Positions 17,651 through 25,550 of a DNA stretch of 64,000 bases are shown one piece after another. This DNA is from SIG607 sp036307305 (GTDB taxonomy: Bacteria; Bacillota; Clostridia; Oscillospirales; Acutalibacteraceae). The translations under genes and the position numbers were made by a program. Numbering within the stretch: the first letter of the stretch is position 1; the number at the start of each line of letters is the position of its first letter. The DNA is taken from assembly GCA_036307305.1 (NCBI GenBank), contig JAXJXV010000010.1, positions 124,001 through 188,000 on the forward strand, written 5' to 3'. The notes below the pieces were generated by a model. That model worked only from the letters and a program-made list of their open reading frames with translations. It was not told the DNA's origin and did no database searches.

Positions 17651-19996
17651 TTATTTAAGAGTTATAAAAGGATATTTTTCGGTATACGTTTTGTGACAGG
17701 TGAAGAAAAGCACCTGCTTATCCTTCGCATAGGAATTTAAAAATTCCATAGCCTTTTCTGCACGGTTATCATCATAACGGTCAAAGGAGTCGTCTAATAT
17801 CAGCGGTAGCTTCTGACTGTCTCCCGATAAAAACTCGCTTACCGCAAGACGAAGAGCAAAGTACGCCTGGTCGATAGTGCCGTCTGATAAACTTTGCCAG
17901 TCGTTAGTCCCGAAAACATCGGTTTCCTCTACGGAAATGTTAAAGCTTTTAGAAACGTTTACACTTTTGTATTTTCCACTTGTTATTGCGCTGAAAATCT
18001 CTCCTGTACGTTGTGAAAGTGCGGAGCCGAAGCTTTCTCTTACCTTAGCAAAAGCATCTGACAGTACCGATGCGGCAATATCAAGACTTTCACAGTAGTC
18101 GGATTCCTTTTTAAGCGTTTCGGTAAGAGCGGCTATTTCTTTTTCAATAATGGTTGGGTGAGTGTGAAATGCAAATTCGGTGGTGGCTCTTGTGCTGTCC
18201 TCGGCGATTTTTTGCTTTAAGGAGTCGGCTTCCTGTTTTTTAAAGAGTAAACGGTTATCAAGCTCGTCGGGGTCACCTACCGAAATAACACCCTCAGGGA
18301 TGCTACTGAGTTCTTTTTGCGCTTCCTCTATACTTATATCGTCTAAATCGTTTTTAAGCATTGCAAGGCGCATTTGGGCAGCTTCCAACTTGCTCAGGTT
18401 GGTTTTGTGAGAAAACAGAATTATCTCCATTCCCTTGACGGAAACAGCCTTGTCCTGAGATAAAAGCTTAAAGCTTTTCAGAATTTCATCAATGCGGGTG
18501 TTCTTTTTATCAAGCTCGTCACAGCACTGCTTGTATTCCTCGTATTTAGAGGTGAATTTTTCCCCCGCATCTGCTTCTTTTTGTCTTTGAACAGCCTCTT
18601 TTGTTGTTAGCTCACTGATTTGAGCGTTTAGCCGTTCTGCTTTTTCATCAAGTTCTTTTAACTGTGTCTGTGCTTTTTGCAGTTCTTCTTTTAATTCTTC
18701 GGCATTGTTAAAGGGCTTTTTCTTCAGCGCAAAGGTAAGAATAAGCATAATCACAGCCAAAACAGCCGACACGACTAAAACTGGAAGAGTGTACTGCCTA
18801 ACCAAGAAAGAAGCGCCGCAAAGAATAAGGAAAAATATAGTTGAAATAAGAAATAAAGGACGGATTTTGGGCTTTTGCAGACTTAGTGCAATCAGCTTAT
18901 TATTAAGACTTTCACAAAGTTCTTGCTTTTTATTTAAGCTGTCATCTGCTTCTTTCAGGGCTGATTTTTTGATTTTTAATTCCTGTGCAATTTCGTCTGC
19001 CGTCTGGCCGCCCAGCTTTTCCTTAAGCTGTTCTATTTCGTTTTCTAATTTTTGGTGACGCTCTTTAACAGCCTCAATGGTTTCGGTTAGTATTTTATAC
19101 TCGCTTAGTGAAGCTTCTGCCTGACTTACGAGAAGGTTGGTGATTTCTGTACCGTCAGTACAAACAAGCTTAGAGGAAAGGGAATCAAGGGTACGGGAGG
19201 TATCTACAAGCTCTTTAAGCTTGGCGTATCTTTTTCCGCCCTGTGCCGCCTTTATCTGAGCAGTTAGCTTTGAAATATCACTGTTTATATCATTGAGCAT
19301 CGCTTTTTTATTTTCTATGCTCAGTTCAAGCTCACGACGTTTTTGCTCGGTCGCCTTAGCCTCGCTTAAGGAAAGAATAAGCTCGTTGAGTTTTTCTTTG
19401 TCGCGGGCAATTTTTCCGCCTCTCTCTGTTTTTGTGAGAAGTGAATTTCTTGCCTTTTCAAGACGGGAACTGATAGCCTCAAAGGAAACGTCCTCGCTTC
19501 CTGTATGGGCTATATTTGAAAGACGGGAGTTAAGCTCGTCCTGTGCTATAGGATTTTCGGTAATTGCGCCGTGGGAGGAAAGGAAAATACTGCGAAGGGC
19601 GGATTCTCTTGTAAGACCGATAAAGCGTTTTCCAAGGTCGTCCTTACCTGAAAAGCTTTCGCTTTCTCCTGTGGACAGGTCGGTAACGGTTATTTTGTCC
19701 GAAGCATTGGTGGATTTGAAAATACGCTCAATACGGTATTTGCGGTTGTCCTTTGTGAAGTCAATACTTCCTGCCATAGCTTTGTCGCTTCGGGGAAGAT
19801 ACTTTTTACGTGGATTTATATAAAGCGGGTCGCTGCTTTTTGCATTTGAACCGTAGAACATCATAATTATAAAGTTCATCAGCGTGGTTTTGCCGTCTTC
19901 GTTTTCGCCGTAAATAACGTTAAGAGAATGGGAAAAATCAAAGGTTTTATCCTCGAATTTTCCGAAGGCAGAAATATAAACTGAATCAATCTTCAT
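17651..19996 (-). CDS. yhaN: YhaN-like SMC/SbcC-type ATPase
   Basis: 781 residues from the ATG at 19996; an upstream in-frame TTG at 20005 has a poorer position relative to ggagg. It has Walker A GENEDGKTT (30-38), long coiled coils, and a central pair of hydrophobic helices (near RPLFLISTIFFLILCGA and LPVLVVSAVLAVIML). That central membrane-like hairpin is typical of YhaN rather than SbcC. The C-terminus carries an ABC-like signature (LSDGTIDQAYFALR) and Walker B (LPLILDDSFDRYDD). It is expected to partner the upstream nuclease in DNA-end processing or repair at the membrane. Start and stop of the pair overlap. Confidence 0.88.
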   Translation of the reverse strand: MKIDSVYISAFGKFEDKTFDFSHSLNVIYGENEDGKTTLMNFIIMMFYGSNAKSSDPLYINPRKKYLPRSDKAMAGSIDFTKDNRKYRIERIFKSTNASDKITVTDLSTGESESFSGKDDLGKRFIGLTRESALRSIFLSSHGAITENPIAQDELNSRLSNIAHTGSEDVSFEAISSRLEKARNSLLTKTERGGKIARDKEKLNELILSLSEAKATEQKRRELELSIENKKAMLNDINSDISKLTAQIKAAQGGKRYAKLKELVDTSRTLDSLSSKLVCTDGTEITNLLVSQAEASLSEYKILTETIEAVKERHQKLENEIEQLKEKLGGQTADEIAQELKIKKSALKEADDSLNKKQELCESLNNKLIALSLQKPKIRPLFLISTIFFLILCGASFLVRQYTLPVLVVSAVLAVIMLILTFALKKKPFNNAEELKEELQKAQTQLKELDEKAERLNAQISELTTKEAVQRQKEADAGEKFTSKYEEYKQCCDELDKKNTRIDEILKSFKLLSQDKAVSVKGMEIILFSHKTNLSKLEAAQMRLAMLKNDLDDISIEEAQKELSSIPEGVISVGDPDELDNRLLFKKQEADSLKQKIAEDSTRATTEFAFHTHPTIIEKEIAALTETLKKESDYCESLDIAASVLSDAFAKVRESFGSALSQRTGEIFSAITSGKYKSVNVSKSFNISVEETDVFGTNDWQSLSDGTIDQAYFALRLAVSEFLSGDSQKLPLILDDSFDRYDDNRAEKAMEFLNSYAKDKQVLFFTCHKTYTEKYPFITLK

Positions 19997-21107
19997 CAAA
20001 ACCAACCTCCCCGTTAAAGCTTTTAAGCCCTATTTCAAGAGCATTAATATATTTTTCTTTTTCGCTTTCCTGCGCGGTATTTATTTTATCAAGCATAATA
20101 GAGGTAAAATAACCTTTAAGGGTATTTTCCTGCGCTAAAAGTTCAAGGTTAATATCCTCGGTTATCTCGTTTTTTATTTTTATAAAATCTACAAAAGAGG
20201 AAAGCTCAGCTACAAGAGAAGCGGTATCAATAAGCACAGAATTCTTAACCTTACCTTTAAGGGTGACTCTGAAATAGTTATGAGCAAAATCCCCGTCTGT
20301 CTGACGGATTTTATCCTTTATCGCCTCTAAAACATTTTCACAGTCGGTCAGGTCAACGTTGATACAGTAATGGGTACGCTGTGCGGTGGGAACAAAGTCA
20401 AGCTCGGCTTTGCCTTTTTTGATTTCGCCCATATAAACGCCCTTTTCACCACTTTCGTCGAAGCCCTGTCCCTCAGGACAGCCGCAATATGCAAGGGCGG
20501 TAGTTCCCATATACTGCACTTCGCTTCTTGTATGAACGTGGCCAAGGGCTATATAATCCATACCGCTGTATTTAACAAATTCGGGAGTAACAGGGCGGTA
20601 GTGAGAATTCATATCTGCTCTTGCTTCGCCGTGAATGACCATAAGATTAACAAAATCGTCCTGTTCGGGCTGGATAGAAAAACGGTTGCTACCTTCACAG
20701 TAAACACCGTCAAAGGAGGCGCCATATACTCTGCAGCCAAGACTTTCAAGGGTAATTACACTGTCCTTTGAGGGAAGAATAAAAACATTCTCAGGTAAAG
20801 CTCTGTTTGAAAAAGGTGAATCAGCAGTAAGCGGGTCGTGATTACCCGTAGCAATAATTGCTTTGGTGTTTTTTAGTTCACACAACAAATCAAACACCTT
20901 ATTTACAAGAGCAGTTTCCACCTGATTGCTGTCGAACAGGTCACCTGCAATAAGAAGTAGCTGTACCTGGTTTTCGTTGCAAAGACCTATTATTTTTTCA
21001 AAGGTTTTGACCGTTTCATAGCGTCGTACGGCGGCATCAGAGCCAAGATAACTGCACTGAGCGCCGATGTGCAGGTCGGCGGTATGAAGTATTTTGACCG
21101 ATTTCAT
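19986..21107 (-). CDS. yhaO: YhaO-like DNA repair exonuclease (SbcD/Mre11-type metallophosphoesterase)
   Basis: 373 residues. The metallophosphoesterase motifs are complete: DLHIGA, GDLFDS, GNHD, VIHGEA and GHVHTR, which bind two metal ions. The rest fits the SbcD/YhaO nuclease subunit. Its 3' end overlaps yhaN by 11 bases, indicating stoichiometric co-expression. Confidence 0.9.
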   Translation of the reverse strand: MKSVKILHTADLHIGAQCSYLGSDAAVRRYETVKTFEKIIGLCNENQVQLLLIAGDLFDSNQVETALVNKVFDLLCELKNTKAIIATGNHDPLTADSPFSNRALPENVFILPSKDSVITLESLGCRVYGASFDGVYCEGSNRFSIQPEQDDFVNLMVIHGEARADMNSHYRPVTPEFVKYSGMDYIALGHVHTRSEVQYMGTTALAYCGCPEGQGFDESGEKGVYMGEIKKGKAELDFVPTAQRTHYCINVDLTDCENVLEAIKDKIRQTDGDFAHNYFRVTLKGKVKNSVLIDTASLVAELSSFVDFIKIKNEITEDINLELLAQENTLKGYFTSIMLDKINTAQESEKEKYINALEIGLKSFNGEVGFDED

Positions 21108-21145
21108 AAAACAAATTACCTCAACTTTGTCGTAATTATGTATTT

Positions 21146-21174
21146 ATTATACTATTTTGACGGCATAAAGGCAA
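21146..21174 (-). promoter_or_regulatory. yhaO-yhaN promoter
   Basis: On the minus strand TTGCCT (21169-21174) and TATAAT (21146-21151) are separated by 17 bases. Confidence 0.7.
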
Positions 21175-21183
21175 TAAATATTA

Positions 21184-21212
21184 TTGCTATATTTGTGAAA
21201 ATATTGTATAAT
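21184..21212 (+). promoter_or_regulatory. Promoter of the DUF951-prfA operon
   Basis: TTGCTA (21184-21189), 17-base spacer, TATAAT (21207-21212), 34 bases before the DUF951 start. It is divergent from the yhaO promoter. Confidence 0.7.
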
Positions 21213-21245
21213 AATATAGAATATGGAAATACGGAGGAAGTATCT

Positions 21246-21431
21246 ATGGATGTACAGGTAAACGATATTTTGCAAATGAAGAAAAAACATCCCTGCGGAA
21301 ATGATAAATTTGTTGTTCTTAGAATAGGTATGGATTTTCGTATCAGATGCACAGGCTGTGGGAGAGAGGTTATGCTTCCAAGACTTACCTGTGAAAAAAG
21401 TATAAAGAAAATTATTCGTGAGGAAATTTAA
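21246..21431 (+). CDS. DUF951 family small protein
   Basis: 61 residues from the ATG at 21246, which has acggagga upstream; the frame is open farther upstream but that part precedes the promoter. DUF951 proteins are small, basic and common in Firmicutes, with a CPCG/KHPCG and CTGCGREV-type cysteine pattern. Here Cys of KHPCG plus CTGC are visible, which suggests zinc binding. Function is unknown; it is 2 bases upstream of prfA and presumably translation-related by context. Confidence 0.88.
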   Translation: MDVQVNDILQMKKKHPCGNDKFVVLRIGMDFRIRCTGCGREVMLPRLTCEKSIKKIIREEI

Positions 21432-21433
21432 GT

Positions 21434-22510
21434 ATGTTTGAAAAATTAGAGGCTGCTGTAAGCAGATATGAGGAAATGGGTATGCTTCTTACCCGTCCTG
21501 AAGTTATTAATGACAGTGCGCAGTATACAAAACTCAGCAAGGAATACAGTCAGATGACCCCTATTGTTGAAAAGTATACTCAGTATAAAAATGCTGTAAA
21601 CAGCGAAAAAGAGGCAAGAGAGCTTCTTGACGGAGGCGGTCTTGATAAGGAATTCAAAGAGCTTGTAGAGGAAGAACTGAAGGAAGCGGCTGCAAAGGTA
21701 AAAATATTTGCCGACGAGCTTAAAATTCTTCTTTTGCCCAAAGACCCTAATGATGATAAAAACGTTATCGTTGAAATCAGAGCGGGAGCTGGTGGAGAGG
21801 AATCGGCTCTTTTTGCCGCCTCTCTTTTCAGAATGTATTCTATGTACGCTGAAAAAATGCGCTGGGGAATTGAAATCATTAATGAAAGCGAAACCGAGCT
21901 TGGCGGATATAAGGAAATTTCCTTTTCCATTGAGGGCGTCGGCGCATATTCCCGTATGAAATACGAAAGCGGTGTTCACCGCGTACAGCGTGTACCTGAT
22001 ACCGAAACTCAGGGAAGAATTCATACCTCAACCACAACGGTAGCCGTACTTCCCGAGGCTGAAGAGGTTGAATTTGAGCTTGACCCCAAGGACCTTAAGA
22101 TAGATACCTTCAGAAGCAGTGGCGCAGGCGGTCAGCATATTAACAAGACCTCTTCTGCTATCCGCGTTACCCATCTTCCTACGGGTATGGTGGTTGAGTG
22201 TCAGGATGAAAGAAGCCAGTTCAAAAATAAGGATAAGGCATTAAAGGTGCTTCGCTCACGCCTTTTCGAACAAGCACAGAGAGAACAGGACGAGGCTATT
22301 GCCTCTGACAGAAAATCTCAGGTCGGTACGGGTGACAGAAGCGAGAGAATAAGAACCTACAACTTCCCACAGGGCAGGGTTACCGACCACAGAATAGGTC
22401 TTACACTTTATAAAATAGAGCAGATTATGAACGGCGATATAGATGAGGTCGTAGATGCGCTTATCACCTATTACAGAGCCGAAATGCTGAAAAATGAGGA
22501 AAATAATTAA
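21434..22510 (+). CDS. prfA: Peptide chain release factor 1
   Basis: 358 residues, normal RF1 length. It terminates translation at UAA/UAG. It carries the catalytic GGQ loop (SSGAGGQHINKT) and a PxT-type tripeptide anticodon (PDT within HRVQRVPDTETQ), which distinguishes RF1 from RF2. No separate prmC methyltransferase gene is seen next to it. The stop overlaps the next ATG by 1 base. Confidence 0.97.
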   Translation: MFEKLEAAVSRYEEMGMLLTRPEVINDSAQYTKLSKEYSQMTPIVEKYTQYKNAVNSEKEARELLDGGGLDKEFKELVEEELKEAAAKVKIFADELKILLLPKDPNDDKNVIVEIRAGAGGEESALFAASLFRMYSMYAEKMRWGIEIINESETELGGYKEISFSIEGVGAYSRMKYESGVHRVQRVPDTETQGRIHTSTTTVAVLPEAEEVEFELDPKDLKIDTFRSSGAGGQHINKTSSAIRVTHLPTGMVVECQDERSQFKNKDKALKVLRSRLFEQAQREQDEAIASDRKSQVGTGDRSERIRTYNFPQGRVTDHRIGLTLYKIEQIMNGDIDEVVDALITYYRAEMLKNEENN

Positions 22511-23529
22511 TGGAAACGTTAAAGCTTTATCTTGAAAAGGATAGAGAAAAAAGTATAAAAAAAGCAGCCGAAATACTTAAAAACGGCGGAATAGTTGCTA
22601 TTCCTACCGAAACGGTTTACGGTCTTGCGGCATCTTGTCGGGACAGTGCTGCTATAAAAAAGGTTTTTGAGGCTAAGGGCAGACCGCAGGATAATCCCCT
22701 TATCGTTCATATAGACAGTATGGATATGCTCTCTGTTGTTGCAGAAAACATATCGCCAAAAGCCTATGAGTGCGCCCGTCTTTTCTGGCCGGGACCTTTT
22801 ACAATGGTACTTAAATCTTCAGGGTATGTGAGTGAGTGTGTTTCGGCAGGACTTGATACCGTAGCCGTACGTATGCCGCAAAATGAAATAGCAAGACAGA
22901 TAATAAAAGAAAGCGGTATACCCTTGGCGGCGCCGTCGGCAAATATTTCAGGCTCACCCAGTCCCGTAACAAGCGGTCACGTGTTGGATGACCTTGACGG
23001 TAAAATTGATGCGGTTATTATGGGTGACAGATGTGATGTGGGTGTTGAATCAACTGTAATTGCAGTATACGGAGATAACGCTACTCTTTTAAGACCCGGC
23101 GCGGTTACCGTGGAAATGTTAAAAAAGGTATTCCCAAATCTTAAAATTGATAAAGCAATTTTAAGTCAGCCCGAAAAAGACCAGAAGGTCGCATCTCCCG
23201 GTATGAAGTATAAACACTATGCTCCCGCTACCGATTTATATCTTATTGAGTCAAGCAGTGAAAAATTCTGCGATTTTGTCAATACTAAAAATGACGGAGT
23301 TGCTCTTTGCTTCAGAGAGGAAGCAGAAAAAATAAAAATACCTACGTTTATTTACGGCAAAGAAAATGACGAAGAAGCAATGGCGTACGAGCTTTTCGGG
23401 TTGCTCAGAACCCTTGACGATAAGAAAATACAAAAGGCTTACGTTCACGCGCCAAGTAAAAGCGGTGTGGGACTTGCCGTGTATAACCGACTTATCCGCG
23501 CCTGCGCTTTTAAAGTGGTGAGCTTATGA
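22510..23529 (+). CDS. ywlC: L-threonylcarbamoyladenylate synthase (Sua5/YrdC/YwlC type)
   Basis: 339 residues: an N-terminal YrdC domain (IPTETVYGLAA, KGRPQDNPLIVHI, SANISG) plus a C-terminal Sua5 domain after SPGMKYKHYAP. It makes threonylcarbamoyl-AMP for t6A37 tRNA modification. The location beside prfA is frequent in Firmicutes. It overlaps coaE by 4 bases. Confidence 0.94.
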   Translation: METLKLYLEKDREKSIKKAAEILKNGGIVAIPTETVYGLAASCRDSAAIKKVFEAKGRPQDNPLIVHIDSMDMLSVVAENISPKAYECARLFWPGPFTMVLKSSGYVSECVSAGLDTVAVRMPQNEIARQIIKESGIPLAAPSANISGSPSPVTSGHVLDDLDGKIDAVIMGDRCDVGVESTVIAVYGDNATLLRPGAVTVEMLKKVFPNLKIDKAILSQPEKDQKVASPGMKYKHYAPATDLYLIESSSEKFCDFVNTKNDGVALCFREEAEKIKIPTFIYGKENDEEAMAYELFGLLRTLDDKKIQKAYVHAPSKSGVGLAVYNRLIRACAFKVVSL

Positions 23530-24113
23530 AAAATATTATAGGTCTTACAGGTCCTACAGGTTCGGGGAAAAGCAGTTTTTCTCTTATGGCAAAAGAAAAG
23601 GGAATGACCGTAATCGACTGCGATAAAATATCCCGTGAGGTTACGAAGAAAAACGGGGAATGTCTTGAAAAACTGAAGATTGCTTTTGGCAACGATATAG
23701 TTAATAACGGTGAGCTTGACAGAAAACTGTTGGCAAGTAGAGCTTTTTCTGACAGCAAAAATAAAAGTAAGCTTGAAGAAATTATTTTCCCCTTTATAAT
23801 TGACAGGGTGCTTTACTATATTGATTGTGCGGTAAGTAAGGACATAATTCTTGATGCGCCTACGCTTTTTGAAAGCGGAATTGATGAGCTTTGTTCTTCT
23901 GTAGTGGCTGTAATTGCCCCCTTTGATATGCGCAAGGAAAGAATAATAAACAGGGATAATTTAAGCGAGGAACAGGCTGTTGTGCGAATGAATGCAGGGA
24001 AGCCTGACAGCTTTTACTATGAAAGAACAGATTATGTTATTAATAACAACGGCGCACAGCAGGAATTTTTAAACCAGTGTGAAGAAATACTTAAAAAATT
24101 GACGGAGGAATAA
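23526..24113 (+). CDS. coaE: Dephospho-CoA kinase
   Basis: 195 residues. The P-loop GPTGSGKSS follows GLT at the N-terminus, then DCDKISREV and a late DYVINNNG, all family hallmarks. It catalyses the last step of CoA synthesis. ATGA overlap with the upstream gene. Confidence 0.94.
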   Translation: MKNIIGLTGPTGSGKSSFSLMAKEKGMTVIDCDKISREVTKKNGECLEKLKIAFGNDIVNNGELDRKLLASRAFSDSKNKSKLEEIIFPFIIDRVLYYIDCAVSKDIILDAPTLFESGIDELCSSVVAVIAPFDMRKERIINRDNLSEEQAVVRMNAGKPDSFYYERTDYVINNNGAQQEFLNQCEEILKKLTEE

Positions 24114-24115
24114 TT

Positions 24116-25513
24116 ATGTGTGAAAAAAGTCAGGCAGCAAAACTTAAAGAAAAACTTTGTATGCAGAAGAAAAGCGCTCTTTTAAGCGCTGATGAAGAAA
24201 CGGTAAAAAAGGCTTATGAGTTTTGCGAGGATTATAAAAAGTTTTTAGACGATGCAAAAACCGAAAGGGAAGCTAACGAGGTAGCTATAGCCTTAGCTAA
24301 GGAAAACGGTTTCGTTCCTTTTGTTGAGGGTAAAGCCTATAAAGCAGGTGACAGGGTTTACTTTGATAATCACGGCAAGGCTGTTGCCTTTGCGGTAATA
24401 GGTGAGAAAACGGTGGAAAACGGCGTAAATATTACTGCCGCGCATATAGATTCCCCAAGACTTGACCTTAAACCCAATCCTCTTTATGAAGAAATTGATA
24501 TGGCGCTTTTTAAAACCCACTATTACGGCGGTATAAAGAAGTATCAGTGGACGGCAGTGCCTCTTGCACTTCACGGAGTTTTTGCTCTCAAAGACGGCAG
24601 AGTTTTAAAGGTTAGCATTGGCGAAAAGGACGATGAGCCTAAATTTATAGTAAACGATTTGCTTCCCCATCTTGCTCAGGAGCAGTACAAGCGCAGTGTA
24701 GGCGAGGTTATAAGAGGCGAGGAGCTTAACGTTCTTGTCGGCAGTATGCCTTTTAAGGACGATAAGGAAAGCGGTCTTGTTAAGCTTAATATTCTTAATA
24801 TTCTTTACGAAAAATACGGTATTACCGAGCACGATTTCCTGTCTGCTGAGCTTGAGTGCGTACCTGCGGCAAGAGCCTTTGACGTTGGCTTTGACCGTTC
24901 TATGATAGGCGCATACGGACAGGATGACAGAGTTTGCGCTTATCCTGCTCTTCGCGCTATTATTGATGTAAAAACTCCTGAGAAAACAGCAATCGCTATT
25001 CTTGCCGATAAGGAAGAAATCGGTTCTGACGGAAATACGGGACTTAATTCTGCATTCCTTAAATACGTGGTGGGAGATATTGCGAGAATGCAGGGTGCAG
25101 AGGTAAGCGTAGCTCTCAGAAATTCAAAATGTCTTTCTGCTGACGTTAACGCCGCAACCGACCCTACTTTCCAGGACGTTATGGAAAGAAACAACGCCTG
25201 TCATATTAACAGAGGCGTATGCGTAACCAAATATACAGGCGCAAGAGGAAAGTCGGGTACAAGCGATGCAAATGCTGAGTACGTAGCTTATGTGAGAAAT
25301 ATGCTTGACAGCGCTGAAATTGCATGGCAAAGCGGAGAGCTTGGTAAGGTTGATGCAGGTGGCGGAGGAACTGTTGCTATGTATATTGCTAACCTCGGAG
25401 TAGACGTTATTGACCTTGGCGTTCCCGTTCTTTCAATGCACGCGCCTATTGAAACTACTTCTAAATTTGACGTTTATATGTGCTACAGAGCAATGTATGA
25501 ATTCTGCAAATAA
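24116..25513 (+). CDS. M18 family aminopeptidase
   Basis: 465 residues. M18 metallopeptidases are dodecameric cytosolic enzymes that trim N-terminal residues. Metal ligands and active-site motifs are visible: AAHIDSPRLDLKPNPLYE, GQDDRVCAYPALRA, ADKEEIGSDGNTG and a C-terminal SMHAPIETTSKFD. It starts 2 bases after coaE with an aggaggaat RBS and ends the operon at a strong terminator. Confidence 0.95.
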   Translation: MCEKSQAAKLKEKLCMQKKSALLSADEETVKKAYEFCEDYKKFLDDAKTEREANEVAIALAKENGFVPFVEGKAYKAGDRVYFDNHGKAVAFAVIGEKTVENGVNITAAHIDSPRLDLKPNPLYEEIDMALFKTHYYGGIKKYQWTAVPLALHGVFALKDGRVLKVSIGEKDDEPKFIVNDLLPHLAQEQYKRSVGEVIRGEELNVLVGSMPFKDDKESGLVKLNILNILYEKYGITEHDFLSAELECVPAARAFDVGFDRSMIGAYGQDDRVCAYPALRAIIDVKTPEKTAIAILADKEEIGSDGNTGLNSAFLKYVVGDIARMQGAEVSVALRNSKCLSADVNAATDPTFQDVMERNNACHINRGVCVTKYTGARGKSGTSDANAEYVAYVRNMLDSAEIAWQSGELGKVDAGGGGTVAMYIANLGVDVIDLGVPVLSMHAPIETTSKFDVYMCYRAMYEFCK

Positions 25514-25518
25514 TAAAA

Positions 25519-25548
25519 ATTGCCTAGTTTTAACTAGGCAATTTTTTT
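25519..25548. terminator. Bidirectional terminator between the M18 peptidase and the glycyl-radical enzyme
   Basis: An 11-bp stem ATTGCCTAGTT / AACTAGGCAAT is flanked by A and T runs. Confidence 0.92.
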
Positions 25549-25550
25549 CT

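Noticed and set aside
19293..19823. Long plus-strand frame opposite the yhaN-like gene (176 codons)
   Set aside because: A shadow of a coiled-coil gene; Ser/Arg/Leu-rich, typical of antisense to Glu/Lys/Ser codons.
21069..21245. N-terminal extension of the DUF951 protein
   Set aside because: It runs through the divergent promoters and into yhaO; the ATG at 21246 has the RBS and fits the family length.
21446..22024. Long antisense reading frame opposite prfA (192 codons)
   Set aside because: It lies wholly within a conserved gene, has no RBS and no recognisable composition.
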